Source: Gluconacetobacter sacchari (lineage in GTDB: Bacteria > Pseudomonadota > Alphaproteobacteria > Acetobacterales > Acetobacteraceae). Taken from it: a stretch of 64,000 bases of DNA. Each line of letters starts with the position of its first letter. Positions within the stretch are counted from its first letter, which is position 1. The translations under genes and the position numbers were made by a program. Under the pieces are notes generated by a model. It ran no database searches. It was not told the origin of the DNA and saw only the letters and a list, made by a program, of their open reading frames with translations. Positions 36,778 to 45,888 of this stretch are shown here, piece by piece. The stretch covers positions 24,275 through 88,274 of the forward strand of contig NZ_JABEQJ010000020.1 of assembly GCF_014174255.1 (NCBI RefSeq), written 5' to 3'.

Positions 36778-39672
36778 ATGACCGGCACCGGCAACATCGT
36801 CATCATCGGCAACGGCATGGTCGGCCATTACTGCGCCGAGCAACTGGTCATGCACAGCCTGCATCAGGACCACGCCATCCACGTCTTCGGCGAGGAACTG
36901 CACGACGCCTACGACCGCGTGCATCTCACCGCCTACATGACCGGGCAGGATGCCGCCGCCCTCTCCCTGCATCAGGAGGATTTCCACACCGCCCACGGTC
37001 TCACGCTCCATCGCGGCGTCCGCGTCACGGCGATCGACCGCGCGGCGCGCACCATCGAAAGCAGCGAAGGCACCCTGCCGTACCACACGCTCATCATCGC
37101 CACCGGCTCCACGCCCTTCGTGCCGTCCGTGCCCGGCAACAGCGGCACCGCCGGCCTGGTCTACCGCACGCTGGACGACCTGGACCAGATCCGCGCGGCC
37201 GCCGCGGGCGCCGCGCGCGGCACCGTCATCGGCGGCGGCCTGCTGGGGCTGGAGGCCGCCAACGCGCTGGCCGGCCTGGGCCTGGCCACCACGGTCGTCG
37301 AATTCGCCCCCCGCCTGATGCCCGTCCAGCTCGATGAAGAGGGCGGACAGGCCCTGAAGCACCGCATCGAGGCATTGGGCCTCACGGTGCTGACCGGCCA
37401 CGCCACGCAGCAGATCGTCGCCGGCGAGACATGCCGCCACCGCCTGGTCTTTTCCGACGGCGGCACGCTGGAAACCGACCTCGTGGTCTTCTCCGCCGGC
37501 ATCCGCCCGCAGGACCGCCTGGCCCGCGCGTGCGGGCTCCCCCTCGGTCCGCGCGGCGGCATCGTCATCGACGACACCTGCCGCACCGCCGACCCGGCCA
37601 TCTTCGCCGTCGGCGAATGCGCCGCGTGGAACGGCCAGGTCTTCGGCCTGGTCGCGCCCGGCTACGCCATGGCCCGCACCGTCGCCGCCCACCTGGCGGG
37701 CGAGGAAGCCGCCTTCACCGGCGCCGACATGTCCACCAAGCTCAAGCTGCTCGGCGTCGATGTCGGCTCCATCGGCGACGCCCATGGCGCCACGCCTGGC
37801 AGCCGCAGCTACCGCTTCATCGGCGAGGCCGAGGGCTCCTACCGCCGCCTGGTCCTCTCGGGCGACGGCACGCGGGTCATCGGCGCCGTGCTGGTCGGCG
37901 ACAATTCCTATTACGACACGATCCTGCAATATGTGCAGAACGCCATCAAACCGCCCGCCGATCCGGCGGCGCTGATCCTGCCGCGCGGCGAGGGCGCGGA
38001 ATTGCTGGGCGCCGACTCCCTGCCCGACACGGCCATGATCTGCTCCTGCCACAACGTCACCAAGGGCGCGATCCGCGCCGCCATCGACGACGGCAGCACC
38101 GATCTCGCCGCCCTCAAGCAATGCACCAAGGCCAGCACCGGCTGCGGCGGCTGCGCGGCCCTGCTGAAAAATGTGTTCGAGACCGAGCTGGAAGCTCGCG
38201 GCATCACCGTCGACCACAGCCTGTGCGAGCATTTTTCCCATACCAGGCAGGCGCTTTATTCGCTGGTCCGCGTCCACGGCATCCGGACGTTCGAGGACCT
38301 GATGGCCCGGCACGGCAATGGCGGCCTGGGCTGCGACATCTGCAAGCCCGCCATCGGCTCGATCCTCGCCTCCGCCTGGAACAAGCCGATCACCGACCCG
38401 CTCTACATCCCGTTGCAGGACACGAACGACACGTTCATGGCCAACATGCAGAAGAACGGCACCTATTCGGTCGTCCCGCGCATCGCCGGCGGCGAAATCA
38501 CGCCCGACCGCCTGATCGTGCTCGGGCAGGTCGCGAAGAAATACGGCCTCTACACCAAGATCACCGGCGGCCAGCGCATCGACCTGTTCGGCGCCCAGCT
38601 TCACCAACTGCCCGACATCTGGACCGAACTGCTCGACGCGGGGTTCGAAACCGGCCACGCCTACGGAAAATCGACCCGCACCGTCAAATCCTGCGTCGGC
38701 AGCACCTGGTGCCGCTACGGCGTGCAGGACAGCGTCGCCAAGGCGCTGGACCTGGAAAACCGCTACAAGGGCCTGCGCTCGCCCCACAAGCTGAAATTCG
38801 CCGTCTCCGGCTGCACGCGCGAATGCGCCGAGGCCCAGAGCAAGGATGTCGGCATCATCGCCACCGAAAACGGCTGGAACCTCTATGTCTGCGGCAATGG
38901 CGGCATGCGCCCCCGCCACGCCGAACTGTTCGCGACCGACCTCGATGCCGAAACCCTGGTGCGCTATATTGATCGTTTCCTGATGTTCTATATCCGCACG
39001 GCCGACAGGCTCCAGCGCACCTCCGTCTGGCGCGAGAACCTCGAAGGCGGGCTGGACTATCTGCGCGACGTCATCATCCATGATTCGCTGGGCATCTGCG
39101 CGGAACTGGAACAGCAGATGCAGTCGGTGGTCGACCAGTATCATTGCGAATGGCGCGACGCGCTGAACGACCGCGACAAGCTCAGGCGCTTCCGCACCTT
39201 CGTCAACGACGCCCGGCCGGACCCGAACGTCCGCACCCTGCCCGAGCGCGACCAGACCCGCCCCGCCGACAACCTGCCCGAGACCGCGGCCGGGGCCGGC
39301 CCGGCGGACTGGACCGATCTCTGCGCCCAGGCCGACCTGGTCGCCCGCTCCGGCGTCGTCGCCTGGCATGACGGCAGCCAGGTCGCCCTGTTCTACCTGC
39401 CCGAATCAGGGACCGACGCCGCCCATGTCTACGCCATCGACAATCACGACCCGTTCTCCAACGCCAACGTCATCGGGCGCGGCCTGATGGGCGACCTCAA
39501 GGGGCAGCGCATCGTGGCCTCCCCGCTCTACAAGCAGCATTTCCGCCTGGAAGACGGCCAGTGCCTCGAAGACTCCTCCATCCGCCTGCGGACATGGGAC
39601 ACCCGGCTCCGCGACGGCAAGGTGCAGATCCGGGCGAAACTCCCGGCGACACCCGACCTGGTCCCCGCCTGA
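36778..39672 (+). CDS. nirB: NirB-NirD fusion: NADH-dependent assimilatory nitrite reductase
   Basis: 964 residues from the ATG with AAAGGAAG upstream. The N-terminal half is the FAD/NAD(P)H reductase (IVIIGNGMVGHYCAE). The BFD-type [2Fe-2S] domain (ICSCHNVTKGAIRAAI, then STGCGGC) starts near 422. The siroheme-[4Fe-4S] domain has cysteines in CVGSTWC (about 639-645) and GCTRECAEAQ (about 680-684). Residues about 855-964 are the NirD Rieske-like small subunit (WTDLCAQADLVARSGVVAWH), normally a separate protein. It reduces nitrite to ammonium in the cytoplasm. The stop is six bases before the nitrate reductase gene. Confidence 0.93.
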   Translation: MTGTGNIVIIGNGMVGHYCAEQLVMHSLHQDHAIHVFGEELHDAYDRVHLTAYMTGQDAAALSLHQEDFHTAHGLTLHRGVRVTAIDRAARTIESSEGTLPYHTLIIATGSTPFVPSVPGNSGTAGLVYRTLDDLDQIRAAAAGAARGTVIGGGLLGLEAANALAGLGLATTVVEFAPRLMPVQLDEEGGQALKHRIEALGLTVLTGHATQQIVAGETCRHRLVFSDGGTLETDLVVFSAGIRPQDRLARACGLPLGPRGGIVIDDTCRTADPAIFAVGECAAWNGQVFGLVAPGYAMARTVAAHLAGEEAAFTGADMSTKLKLLGVDVGSIGDAHGATPGSRSYRFIGEAEGSYRRLVLSGDGTRVIGAVLVGDNSYYDTILQYVQNAIKPPADPAALILPRGEGAELLGADSLPDTAMICSCHNVTKGAIRAAIDDGSTDLAALKQCTKASTGCGGCAALLKNVFETELEARGITVDHSLCEHFSHTRQALYSLVRVHGIRTFEDLMARHGNGGLGCDICKPAIGSILASAWNKPITDPLYIPLQDTNDTFMANMQKNGTYSVVPRIAGGEITPDRLIVLGQVAKKYGLYTKITGGQRIDLFGAQLHQLPDIWTELLDAGFETGHAYGKSTRTVKSCVGSTWCRYGVQDSVAKALDLENRYKGLRSPHKLKFAVSGCTRECAEAQSKDVGIIATENGWNLYVCGNGGMRPRHAELFATDLDAETLVRYIDRFLMFYIRTADRLQRTSVWRENLEGGLDYLRDVIIHDSLGICAELEQQMQSVVDQYHCEWRDALNDRDKLRRFRTFVNDARPDPNVRTLPERDQTRPADNLPETAAGAGPADWTDLCAQADLVARSGVVAWHDGSQVALFYLPESGTDAAHVYAIDNHDPFSNANVIGRGLMGDLKGQRIVASPLYKQHFRLEDGQCLEDSSIRLRTWDTRLRDGKVQIRAKLPATPDLVPA

Positions 39673-39678
39673 CACGTC

Positions 39679-42600
39679 ATGGCGAAGGACGAGATCCGCT
39701 CGGTCTGCCCCTATTGCGGGGTCGGCTGCGGCATCATCCTCGACGTGGAAGACGGCAGGATCGCCAGGGTGCGCGGCGACGCCGCGCACCCGGCGAATGC
39801 CGGCCGGCTGTGTACCAAGGGCAGTTCGTGCGACAAGCCCCTGTCCTCGCCCCACAGGCTGGCCAACGCCGCCCTGCGCGCCCAGCGCGGCCGCGAGCCC
39901 ACGCCCGTCCCGCTCCATCGGGCGATCGAGGCCACGGCCACGCGCCTGCGGCAGATCCTCGACACGCACGGCCCCGACGCCATCGCCTTCTACGTCTCCG
40001 GCCAGATGTCGCTGGAGGCGCAGTATCTCATCAACAAGCTGGCGAAGGGCTACATCCGCAGCCAGCATATCGAATCCAATTCCCGCCTGTGCATGGCCGC
40101 CGCCGGCAGCGGCTACAAGCTCTCGCTCGGCGCCGACGCCCCACCCGGCAGCTACGAGGATTTCGACTGCACCGACCTGTTCTTCGTCATCGGCGCGAAC
40201 ATGGCCGACTGCCATCCGATCCTGTTCCTGCGCCTGATGGACCGCAAGCGGGCGGGCGCGAAGCTCATCGTCGTCGATCCCCGCCGCACCGCGACGGCCG
40301 AAAAGGCCGATCTGTACCTGCCCATCCGTCCCGGCACCGACCTCGCCCTGCTCAACGGCCTGCTGCATCTCCTGGTCCGCAACGGCGCCATCGATCCCGC
40401 CTTCATCGCGCAGGCGACCACGGGGTGGGACGCCATGCCCGCGTTCCTGGCCGACTACCCGCCGGATAGCGTCGCCGCCCTCACCGGCCTGCCGGCGGCC
40501 GACATCCTGACCGCCGCCCGCTGGATCGCCGAAGCCGGCGCATGGATGAGCCTGTGGACCATGGGCCTCAACCAGAGCCTGACCGGCACGTGGAACGTCA
40601 ACGCCCTGTGCAACCTGCACCTGGCCACCGGCACGATCTGCCGTCCCGGCTGCGGCCCCTTCTCGCTGACCGGCCAGCCCAACGCCATGGGCGGGCGCGA
40701 GATGGGCTATATGGGCCCCGGCCTGCCCGGCCAGCGCAGCGCCCTGGTCGCCGCCGACCGCGCCTTCGCCGAACGCCAGTGGGCTCTCCCCCCCGGCACG
40801 CTGCGCGACGCGGGCGGCACCGGCGCGATCGCGATGTTCGATGCCATGGAGCGCGGCGCCATCCGCGCCTGCTGGGTCATCTGCACCAACCCCGTCGCCA
40901 CCGTCGCCAACCGCGACCACGTCGTCCGCGCGCTGAAAGCCGCCGAATGCGTGATCGTGCAGGACGCCTTCGCCGACGCCGAGACCACACGCCACGCCGA
41001 CATCCTGCTCCCCGGCGCCCTGTGGGCCGAGGCCGACGGCGTGCAGGTCAATTCCGACCGCACCATGACCCTGGCCCGCCAGGCCGTCGCCCCGCCCGGC
41101 GAGGCCATGGCGGACTGGCGGATCATCGCCCAGGTCGCCTGCGCCATGGGCTTCGCGGACGGTTTCTCCTTCACCTCGGCCGCCGAAATCTTCGCCGAGG
41201 CCAGCCGCTTCACCAATCCCGCGACCGGCTACGACATCGCCGGCATCTCCCACCGCCGCCTCCACGCGGGCCCCGTCCAATGGCCCTGCGCCGAAGGCGA
41301 CACCGCCTCCCGCCACCCGATCCGCTACCGCTCCCCGACCTCGGCCGCACCCATCTTCCCCGCCCCTGGCGGCCGCGCCGTCTTTCATGCCCGTCCCTGG
41401 ATGCGCCCCCGGGAATGGCCCGACGAAACCCACCCCTTCGTGCTCGACACCGGGCGCCTGCAACATCAGTGGCACACTCTGACCAAGACCGGCCGCGTCG
41501 ACAGCCTCAACCGTCTCAATCCCGGCCCGTTCGTCGAAATCGCCACCGAGGACGCCCGCGCGCTCGGCCTCGCGGCGGGCGATGCCGTCCGCATCACATC
41601 CCGCCGGGGCAGCATCACCCTGCCGGCCCGCATCACGCCGGCCATCCGCCCCGGCACCTGCTTCGCGCCCTTCCACTGGAACGACCGGTTCGGCGACGAC
41701 ATCGCCGTCAACACGCTCACCTCCGACGCCGTCGATCCGATTTCCCTCCAACCCGGCTTCAAGCTCTGCGCCGTCGCGCTGGAACGCATCCCCGCCGCCC
41801 CACCCGCTCCCCAGGGACAGAACGACATGGAACCCGGCCCGCTCGCCCGGCATCTCGGCCTGGCCCCGCCCGAACCCCTGGCGCTCGGCGAAGACGGCCG
41901 CGCCTGGCTGTCCGGCTTTCTCGAAGGGCTGCGCCTCGCCCCGCCCGCGCCCGGCACCCTGCCGCTGATCCCCGCCAACGCGCCGCTCGACCCGCGTGCC
42001 CGCGCGCATGTCGGCGGCCTGCTGGCCGGCCTCTACAGCCGCGCCGAGGCCGCCGCCCCGCCCCCCGCGCTCCGCGTCTGGTGGGCCTCGCAGACCGGCC
42101 GCGCCGAGGCCCTCGCCGCCACCATCGCCACCTGGCTGCGCGAGGCCGGGCATACGGTCAGCCTCGCCTGCCTGGATAGCTGCGAATCCGGCGATCCCGG
42201 CCCCGGCCGCGCCATCTTCGTCGTCTCCACCTTCGGCGACGGCGACGCGCCTGACTGCGCCGCCCCGTTCTGGAGCGCCCTGCGCGCCCGTCAGTCCCCG
42301 CTGACCGACCTCACCTGCGCCGTCCTCGCGCTCGGCGATTCCTCCTATGCCAGCTTCTGCGGCTTCGGCCGCGCGCTGGATGCGCGCCTGCGCGCGCTGG
42401 GCGCCACCATGCTGCTGGACCGCACGGATTGCGAACCGGATCTCGACGACACGGTCGAATCCTGGCGCGGCACGCTGCTGACCGCCCTCGGCGCCCGTAC
42501 GGACGCCGAACCGCCCGCCCCGCCCCAGGCACCATCCCTCGGCACCCGCGACCTGCCCGCCATCGCCCGCCTCGTCCTCAACGAACGCCTGTGCGGTCCC

Positions 42601-43599
42601 GGATCGGACCCAGGGTCGGACCCGGGATCGGAGAAGGACACCCGCCGCATCGGCCTCGATCTGGGCGCCACCGACCTCGCCTGGCAACCGGGCGATGCGC
42701 TGGGCATCTGGCCCTGCAACCCGCCCGAGCATGTCGAAACCGTCCTCGCCGCGCTACGCCTGCCCGACGACACGCCGATCGTCCTGCGCGGCCACGGCAC
42801 CGTCGGACTGCGCGAAGCGCTGCGCCGCCATCTCGACCTCTCCCGCCCCAACCCCGCCCTGCTCGCCGCCCTGGGCCGGACCGAAGGCGGCTTTCTCCCC
42901 GACCTGCTGCGCGACGCGGTCCTGACGGTCGCGGCGCGGGACATCCCGCCCCTGTTCCGGCGCATGCAGCCTCGCCTCTATTCCATCGCCTCCTCCCCCA
43001 GGATCTCCGGCCGGATCGTGGAACTGACCATGGGCGTCAATCGCTCCCCCTGGCCCGGCCTCTGCTCCAACTGGCTCGCCGCGCTGGCGGAAGGCGGCGA
43101 GGTACCGGTCTTCGTCCAGCCGACCTCCCATTTCCACCTGCCGCGCGACGACGACGCCCCGATCGTCATGATCGGCCCGGGCACCGGCATCGCCCCTTTC
43201 CGCGCCTTCCTCCAGGAGCGCGCGGCCCGCGGAAGCACCGGCCGCAACTGGCTGTTCTTCGGCGAACGCCACGCCGGCCAGGGCTTCTACTACCGGCAGG
43301 AACTCGACAGCTACCGCGCCGCCGGCTGCCTGACCCGGCTCGACACCGCCTTCTCGCGCGACCAGGCCACCCGCATCTACGTTCAGGACCGGATGGAGGA
43401 AGCCGGGGCCGAATTGTGGGACTGGCTGCAAGCCGGCGCCTTCGTCTATGTGTGTGGGGACGCCACCCGCATGGCGCGGGATGTCGATGCCGCCCTGCAC
43501 AGGATCATCGCCCGCCATGGCGGCCTGTCCGCCCCGGAGGCCGCCACGTTCGTGACCGGACTGACGCGGGAGAACCGCTATCTGCGCGATGTCTACTGA
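39679..43599 (+). CDS. Nitrate reductase fused to CysJ-like flavoprotein reductase
   Basis: 1306 residues. Residues 1-730 are an assimilatory nitrate reductase: [4Fe-4S] cysteines C10, C13, C17 and C45, the molybdenum-ligating cysteine in ESNSRLCMAA (C138), and a molydopterin dinucleotide-binding end (FVLDTGRLQHQWHTLTKTGR). From about 798 a flavodoxin-like FMN domain follows (WWASQTGRAEALAATIATWL). Then come an FAD domain (RLYSIASSP near 1098) and an NADPH domain (GPGTGIAPFRAFLQER near 1165), ending ENRYLRDVY as in CysJ. The chain can thus pass NADPH electrons to nitrate by itself, replacing NasB. Its last 11 bases overlap nasT. Confidence 0.93.
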   Translation: MAKDEIRSVCPYCGVGCGIILDVEDGRIARVRGDAAHPANAGRLCTKGSSCDKPLSSPHRLANAALRAQRGREPTPVPLHRAIEATATRLRQILDTHGPDAIAFYVSGQMSLEAQYLINKLAKGYIRSQHIESNSRLCMAAAGSGYKLSLGADAPPGSYEDFDCTDLFFVIGANMADCHPILFLRLMDRKRAGAKLIVVDPRRTATAEKADLYLPIRPGTDLALLNGLLHLLVRNGAIDPAFIAQATTGWDAMPAFLADYPPDSVAALTGLPAADILTAARWIAEAGAWMSLWTMGLNQSLTGTWNVNALCNLHLATGTICRPGCGPFSLTGQPNAMGGREMGYMGPGLPGQRSALVAADRAFAERQWALPPGTLRDAGGTGAIAMFDAMERGAIRACWVICTNPVATVANRDHVVRALKAAECVIVQDAFADAETTRHADILLPGALWAEADGVQVNSDRTMTLARQAVAPPGEAMADWRIIAQVACAMGFADGFSFTSAAEIFAEASRFTNPATGYDIAGISHRRLHAGPVQWPCAEGDTASRHPIRYRSPTSAAPIFPAPGGRAVFHARPWMRPREWPDETHPFVLDTGRLQHQWHTLTKTGRVDSLNRLNPGPFVEIATEDARALGLAAGDAVRITSRRGSITLPARITPAIRPGTCFAPFHWNDRFGDDIAVNTLTSDAVDPISLQPGFKLCAVALERIPAAPPAPQGQNDMEPGPLARHLGLAPPEPLALGEDGRAWLSGFLEGLRLAPPAPGTLPLIPANAPLDPRARAHVGGLLAGLYSRAEAAAPPPALRVWWASQTGRAEALAATIATWLREAGHTVSLACLDSCESGDPGPGRAIFVVSTFGDGDAPDCAAPFWSALRARQSPLTDLTCAVLALGDSSYASFCGFGRALDARLRALGATMLLDRTDCEPDLDDTVESWRGTLLTALGARTDAEPPAPPQAPSLGTRDLPAIARLVLNERLCGPGSDPGSDPGSEKDTRRIGLDLGATDLAWQPGDALGIWPCNPPEHVETVLAALRLPDDTPIVLRGHGTVGLREALRRHLDLSRPNPALLAALGRTEGGFLPDLLRDAVLTVAARDIPPLFRRMQPRLYSIASSPRISGRIVELTMGVNRSPWPGLCSNWLAALAEGGEVPVFVQPTSHFHLPRDDDAPIVMIGPGTGIAPFRAFLQERAARGSTGRNWLFFGERHAGQGFYYRQELDSYRAAGCLTRLDTAFSRDQATRIYVQDRMEEAGAELWDWLQAGAFVYVCGDATRMARDVDAALHRIIARHGGLSAPEAATFVTGLTRENRYLRDVY
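42600..42631 (+). repeat. In-frame 12-base tandem repeat in the flavoprotein domain
   Basis: Two and a half copies of a GGATCGGACCCA-like unit encode GSDPGSDPGSEKD in a surface loop at the start of the FAD-binding part. The unit keeps the reading frame, so copy-number change would only lengthen the loop by four residues per unit. Confidence 0.7.
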
Positions 43600-44209
43600 C
43601 GCTCCCCCCGGCACGGCCCGTCCGCCGATGACCGTTCTGGTCGCCGACGGCAACACTCGCCGCGCCCGCGCCCTTTCTGACGATCTGCGGGCCGATCCGT
43701 CACTGCATGTCCTCTCCGTCCCGGCGGGCATGGCCCTGATCGACGCGGTACGGCAACATCAGCCCGACGTGGTACTGGTCGACATGGGCCGCGCGGACCG
43801 CGACGCGCTGGACAGCATCCGCGCCCTGTCCCAGCCCGCGCTCGAACGCCCCGTGGCCCTGTTCGTCGATCGCGACGATGTCCAACTGATGGAGACCGCC
43901 TTCGATATCGGCATCTGTTCCTACAATGTCCTGGACGCACCACCCGACGACGTCAAACCCCTGCTGCGCGCCGCGATCGCCCTGTACAGCCGCTTCCAGC
44001 GCACCCGCGGCGAACTGACCGAGGCGCAACGCAAGCTGGCGGAACAGAAGCTGGTCGATCAGGCGAAGAGACTCTTCATGAAGAACGAGAACGCAACCGA
44101 AGATCAGGCCTATCGCTGGTTCCGCCGCCGCGCCATGCAGTCCGCGCGCCGCATCGCCGCCGTCGCCGCCGACTACCTGTCCGCCCATGACCGGAACGAC
44201 GCGCCATGA
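43589..44209 (+). CDS. nasT: NasT-type response regulator with ANTAR RNA-binding domain
   Basis: 206 residues. A CheY-like receiver (about 14-130, MTVLVADGNTRRARAL, VVLVDMGRADRDAL) is followed by an ANTAR domain (EQKLVDQAKRLFMKNENATE, then AYRWFRRRAMQSARRIAAVA). NasT binds leader RNA as an antiterminator and is held inactive by NasS when nitrate or nitrite is absent (established for NasS/NasT in Azotobacter, Paracoccus and Bradyrhizobium). The gene overlaps the reductase by 11 bases and nasS by four (ATGA). Its likely RNA target lies in the leader at 33698-33776. Gene order nasT-nasS is the reverse of the usual one. Confidence 0.92.
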   Translation: MSTDAPPGTARPPMTVLVADGNTRRARALSDDLRADPSLHVLSVPAGMALIDAVRQHQPDVVLVDMGRADRDALDSIRALSQPALERPVALFVDRDDVQLMETAFDIGICSYNVLDAPPDDVKPLLRAAIALYSRFQRTRGELTEAQRKLAEQKLVDQAKRLFMKNENATEDQAYRWFRRRAMQSARRIAAVAADYLSAHDRNDAP

Positions 44210-45144
44210 CCCACGCCCTGCGGATCGGCCTGCTGCGCCTCACCGACAGCGCGCCCGTCATCATCGCCCGCAATCACGGCCTGTTCGCGCAACACGGCAT
44301 CGCGGCCGAGATCGTGGTCTCCCCCTCCTGGTCCAACATCGCCGACGGACTGGCCTGGCGAACACTCGACGCCGCCGTCATTTTCCCCCCCCTGGCCATG
44401 ATGACGGCCCTGGGGCGCCGTGGCCACGCCGCCTCCCTGCGCCCGCTCTGCACGCTCAGCCGCGGCGGCAACACGCTGGTCCTGCGCGGCACCAACCCGC
44501 TCGCCACGCCATGGCCGACCGGCCCCGCCGGGCACCAGGCCTTCGCGCAATGGCAACGCGGCCTGGGCCGCCGGCCCCGCCTCGCGGTGGTCCATATGTA
44601 TTCCACCCACCTGCTCATCCTGCGCCGTTTTCTGCGCATGATCGGGGTGGATATGGACAGCGGGATCGAACTCGTCGTCATGCCCCCTGCCGACATGATC
44701 AGCGCATTGGCCGACCGCGCCATCGACGGCGGCTGCGTCGGTCCCTCATGGGGCACCGAAGCCTGCCTGCGCGGCCTCGGCTTCCTGGTCGGCGGCTCCT
44801 CCACCATCGTGCCCGGCCATCTCGAAAAACTCCTCGTCGTTTCCGATGCGGCTGCCGGCCAGGCCGACCGCCTCAAGGCCGCCCTGGGCGAGGCCGTGTC
44901 GTACTGCCGCGCGCCAGCGAACCGGCACGCCATCGCGCAGGGCCTCGCCCTCCCGCCCGAGGAGGGCGGCCTCGCCCTGCCCGCCCGCGCGACCTTCGCG
45001 ACGCTTGACGAGAAAACGACCCCCGAACCGGTCACCTTCGTCGCGGAAGAGGTCACGGAGGCCGATTTCGACTGGATCACCCAGGACATGTTCGATCTTG
45101 GCTGGATCGATGAAAGCGAGCGCGAGGCCGGCCCGAAACGGTGA
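44206..45144 (+). CDS. nasS: NasS-type nitrate/nitrite sensor (NrtA-like, cytoplasmic)
   Basis: 312 residues of the NrtA/CmpA periplasmic-binding-protein family. It has no signal peptide: the protein starts MTHALRIGLLRLTDSAPVII and enters the fold at once. Family segments: ARNHGLFAQHGIAAEIVVS, GLAWRTLDAAVIFPPLAMM and GCVGPSWGTEACLRG. The missing signal and the coupling to nasT (ATGA overlap) identify it as the cytoplasmic sensor that binds nitrate or nitrite and releases NasT. Last gene of the operon, with 15 bases before the convergent ABC ATPase gene. Confidence 0.9.
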   Translation: MTHALRIGLLRLTDSAPVIIARNHGLFAQHGIAAEIVVSPSWSNIADGLAWRTLDAAVIFPPLAMMTALGRRGHAASLRPLCTLSRGGNTLVLRGTNPLATPWPTGPAGHQAFAQWQRGLGRRPRLAVVHMYSTHLLILRRFLRMIGVDMDSGIELVVMPPADMISALADRAIDGGCVGPSWGTEACLRGLGFLVGGSSTIVPGHLEKLLVVSDAAAGQADRLKAALGEAVSYCRAPANRHAIAQGLALPPEEGGLALPARATFATLDEKTTPEPVTFVAEEVTEADFDWITQDMFDLGWIDESEREAGPKR

Positions 45145-45159
45145 CAGGCCTATTCCGGA

Positions 45160-45888
45160 TCAGCCATCATTCCCGCGATACAGATCGGCGATCGCCCGCG
45201 CCGACAAGGCGTCGGCGGCCACCCCGTCCGCGACGATCCGCCCCTCGCGCATCAGGATCGCACGGCTGAAGATCCGCGCGGCCCGCACCGGGTCGTGCGT
45301 GGTCGCCAGAATGCCATAGCCCTCGGCCGCCAGCCGCCGCAGCAGGTCGGACAGGCGCTGCTGCTGGCCGTAATCCAGCCCGGTCTCGGGCTCGTCCAGC
45401 ACCAGCAGGCGCGCCCCCTGGGCCAGCGCCCGCGCGATCAGCACCGCCTGCCGCTCCCCGCCCGACAGCGCGGCATAGGACCGGCCCGCCAGATGGCCGA
45501 TCGCCAGCCGCGCCATGGCCTGTTCGGCGGCTTCCCGGTCCGCGGCCGGCACGACCGGCGCCAGCATCGCGCCGCCGGCCAGCCGGCCCAACGCCACCAC
45601 GTCGCGCACCCGATAGGGAAAGACCACCCCATGGCCCTGCGGCACATAGGCCAGATGGGTCGCCAGCACACGCCGCGTCATGGCCGCCACCGGCCGCCCA
45701 TCGAGCAGAACCCGCCCCGACCGGGGCCGCAGCAGCCGCAGGAGCAGCCGCAGCAGCGTCGTCTTGCCCGCACCGTTCGGCCCCAGCAGCGCAACCATCT
45801 CACCCGGCCCCATCACGAACGACACCCCGTCCAGCACTGTCCTACCGCCCCGCGCAAAGGACAGGGCATCGACCACAAGGCCGGTCAT
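45160..45888 (-). CDS. ABC importer ATPase (FecE/BtuD type)
   Basis: 242 residues from the ATG at 45888, which overlaps the permease stop (ATGA). Walker A GPNGAGKTTLLR, Q-loop YVPQGHGVVFPYRVRDVV, signature LSGGERQAVLIARAL and Walker B LLVLDEPETGLD with H-loop ATTHDP. The spacing and sequence style are those of the iron-siderophore/cobalamin/molybdate (type II) importers. It energises the permease encoded upstream. Last gene of a three-gene operon, convergent with the nitrate operon. Confidence 0.92.
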   Translation of the reverse strand: MTGLVVDALSFARGGRTVLDGVSFVMGPGEMVALLGPNGAGKTTLLRLLLRLLRPRSGRVLLDGRPVAAMTRRVLATHLAYVPQGHGVVFPYRVRDVVALGRLAGGAMLAPVVPAADREAAEQAMARLAIGHLAGRSYAALSGGERQAVLIARALAQGARLLVLDEPETGLDYGQQQRLSDLLRRLAAEGYGILATTHDPVRAARIFSRAILMREGRIVADGVAADALSARAIADLYRGNDG

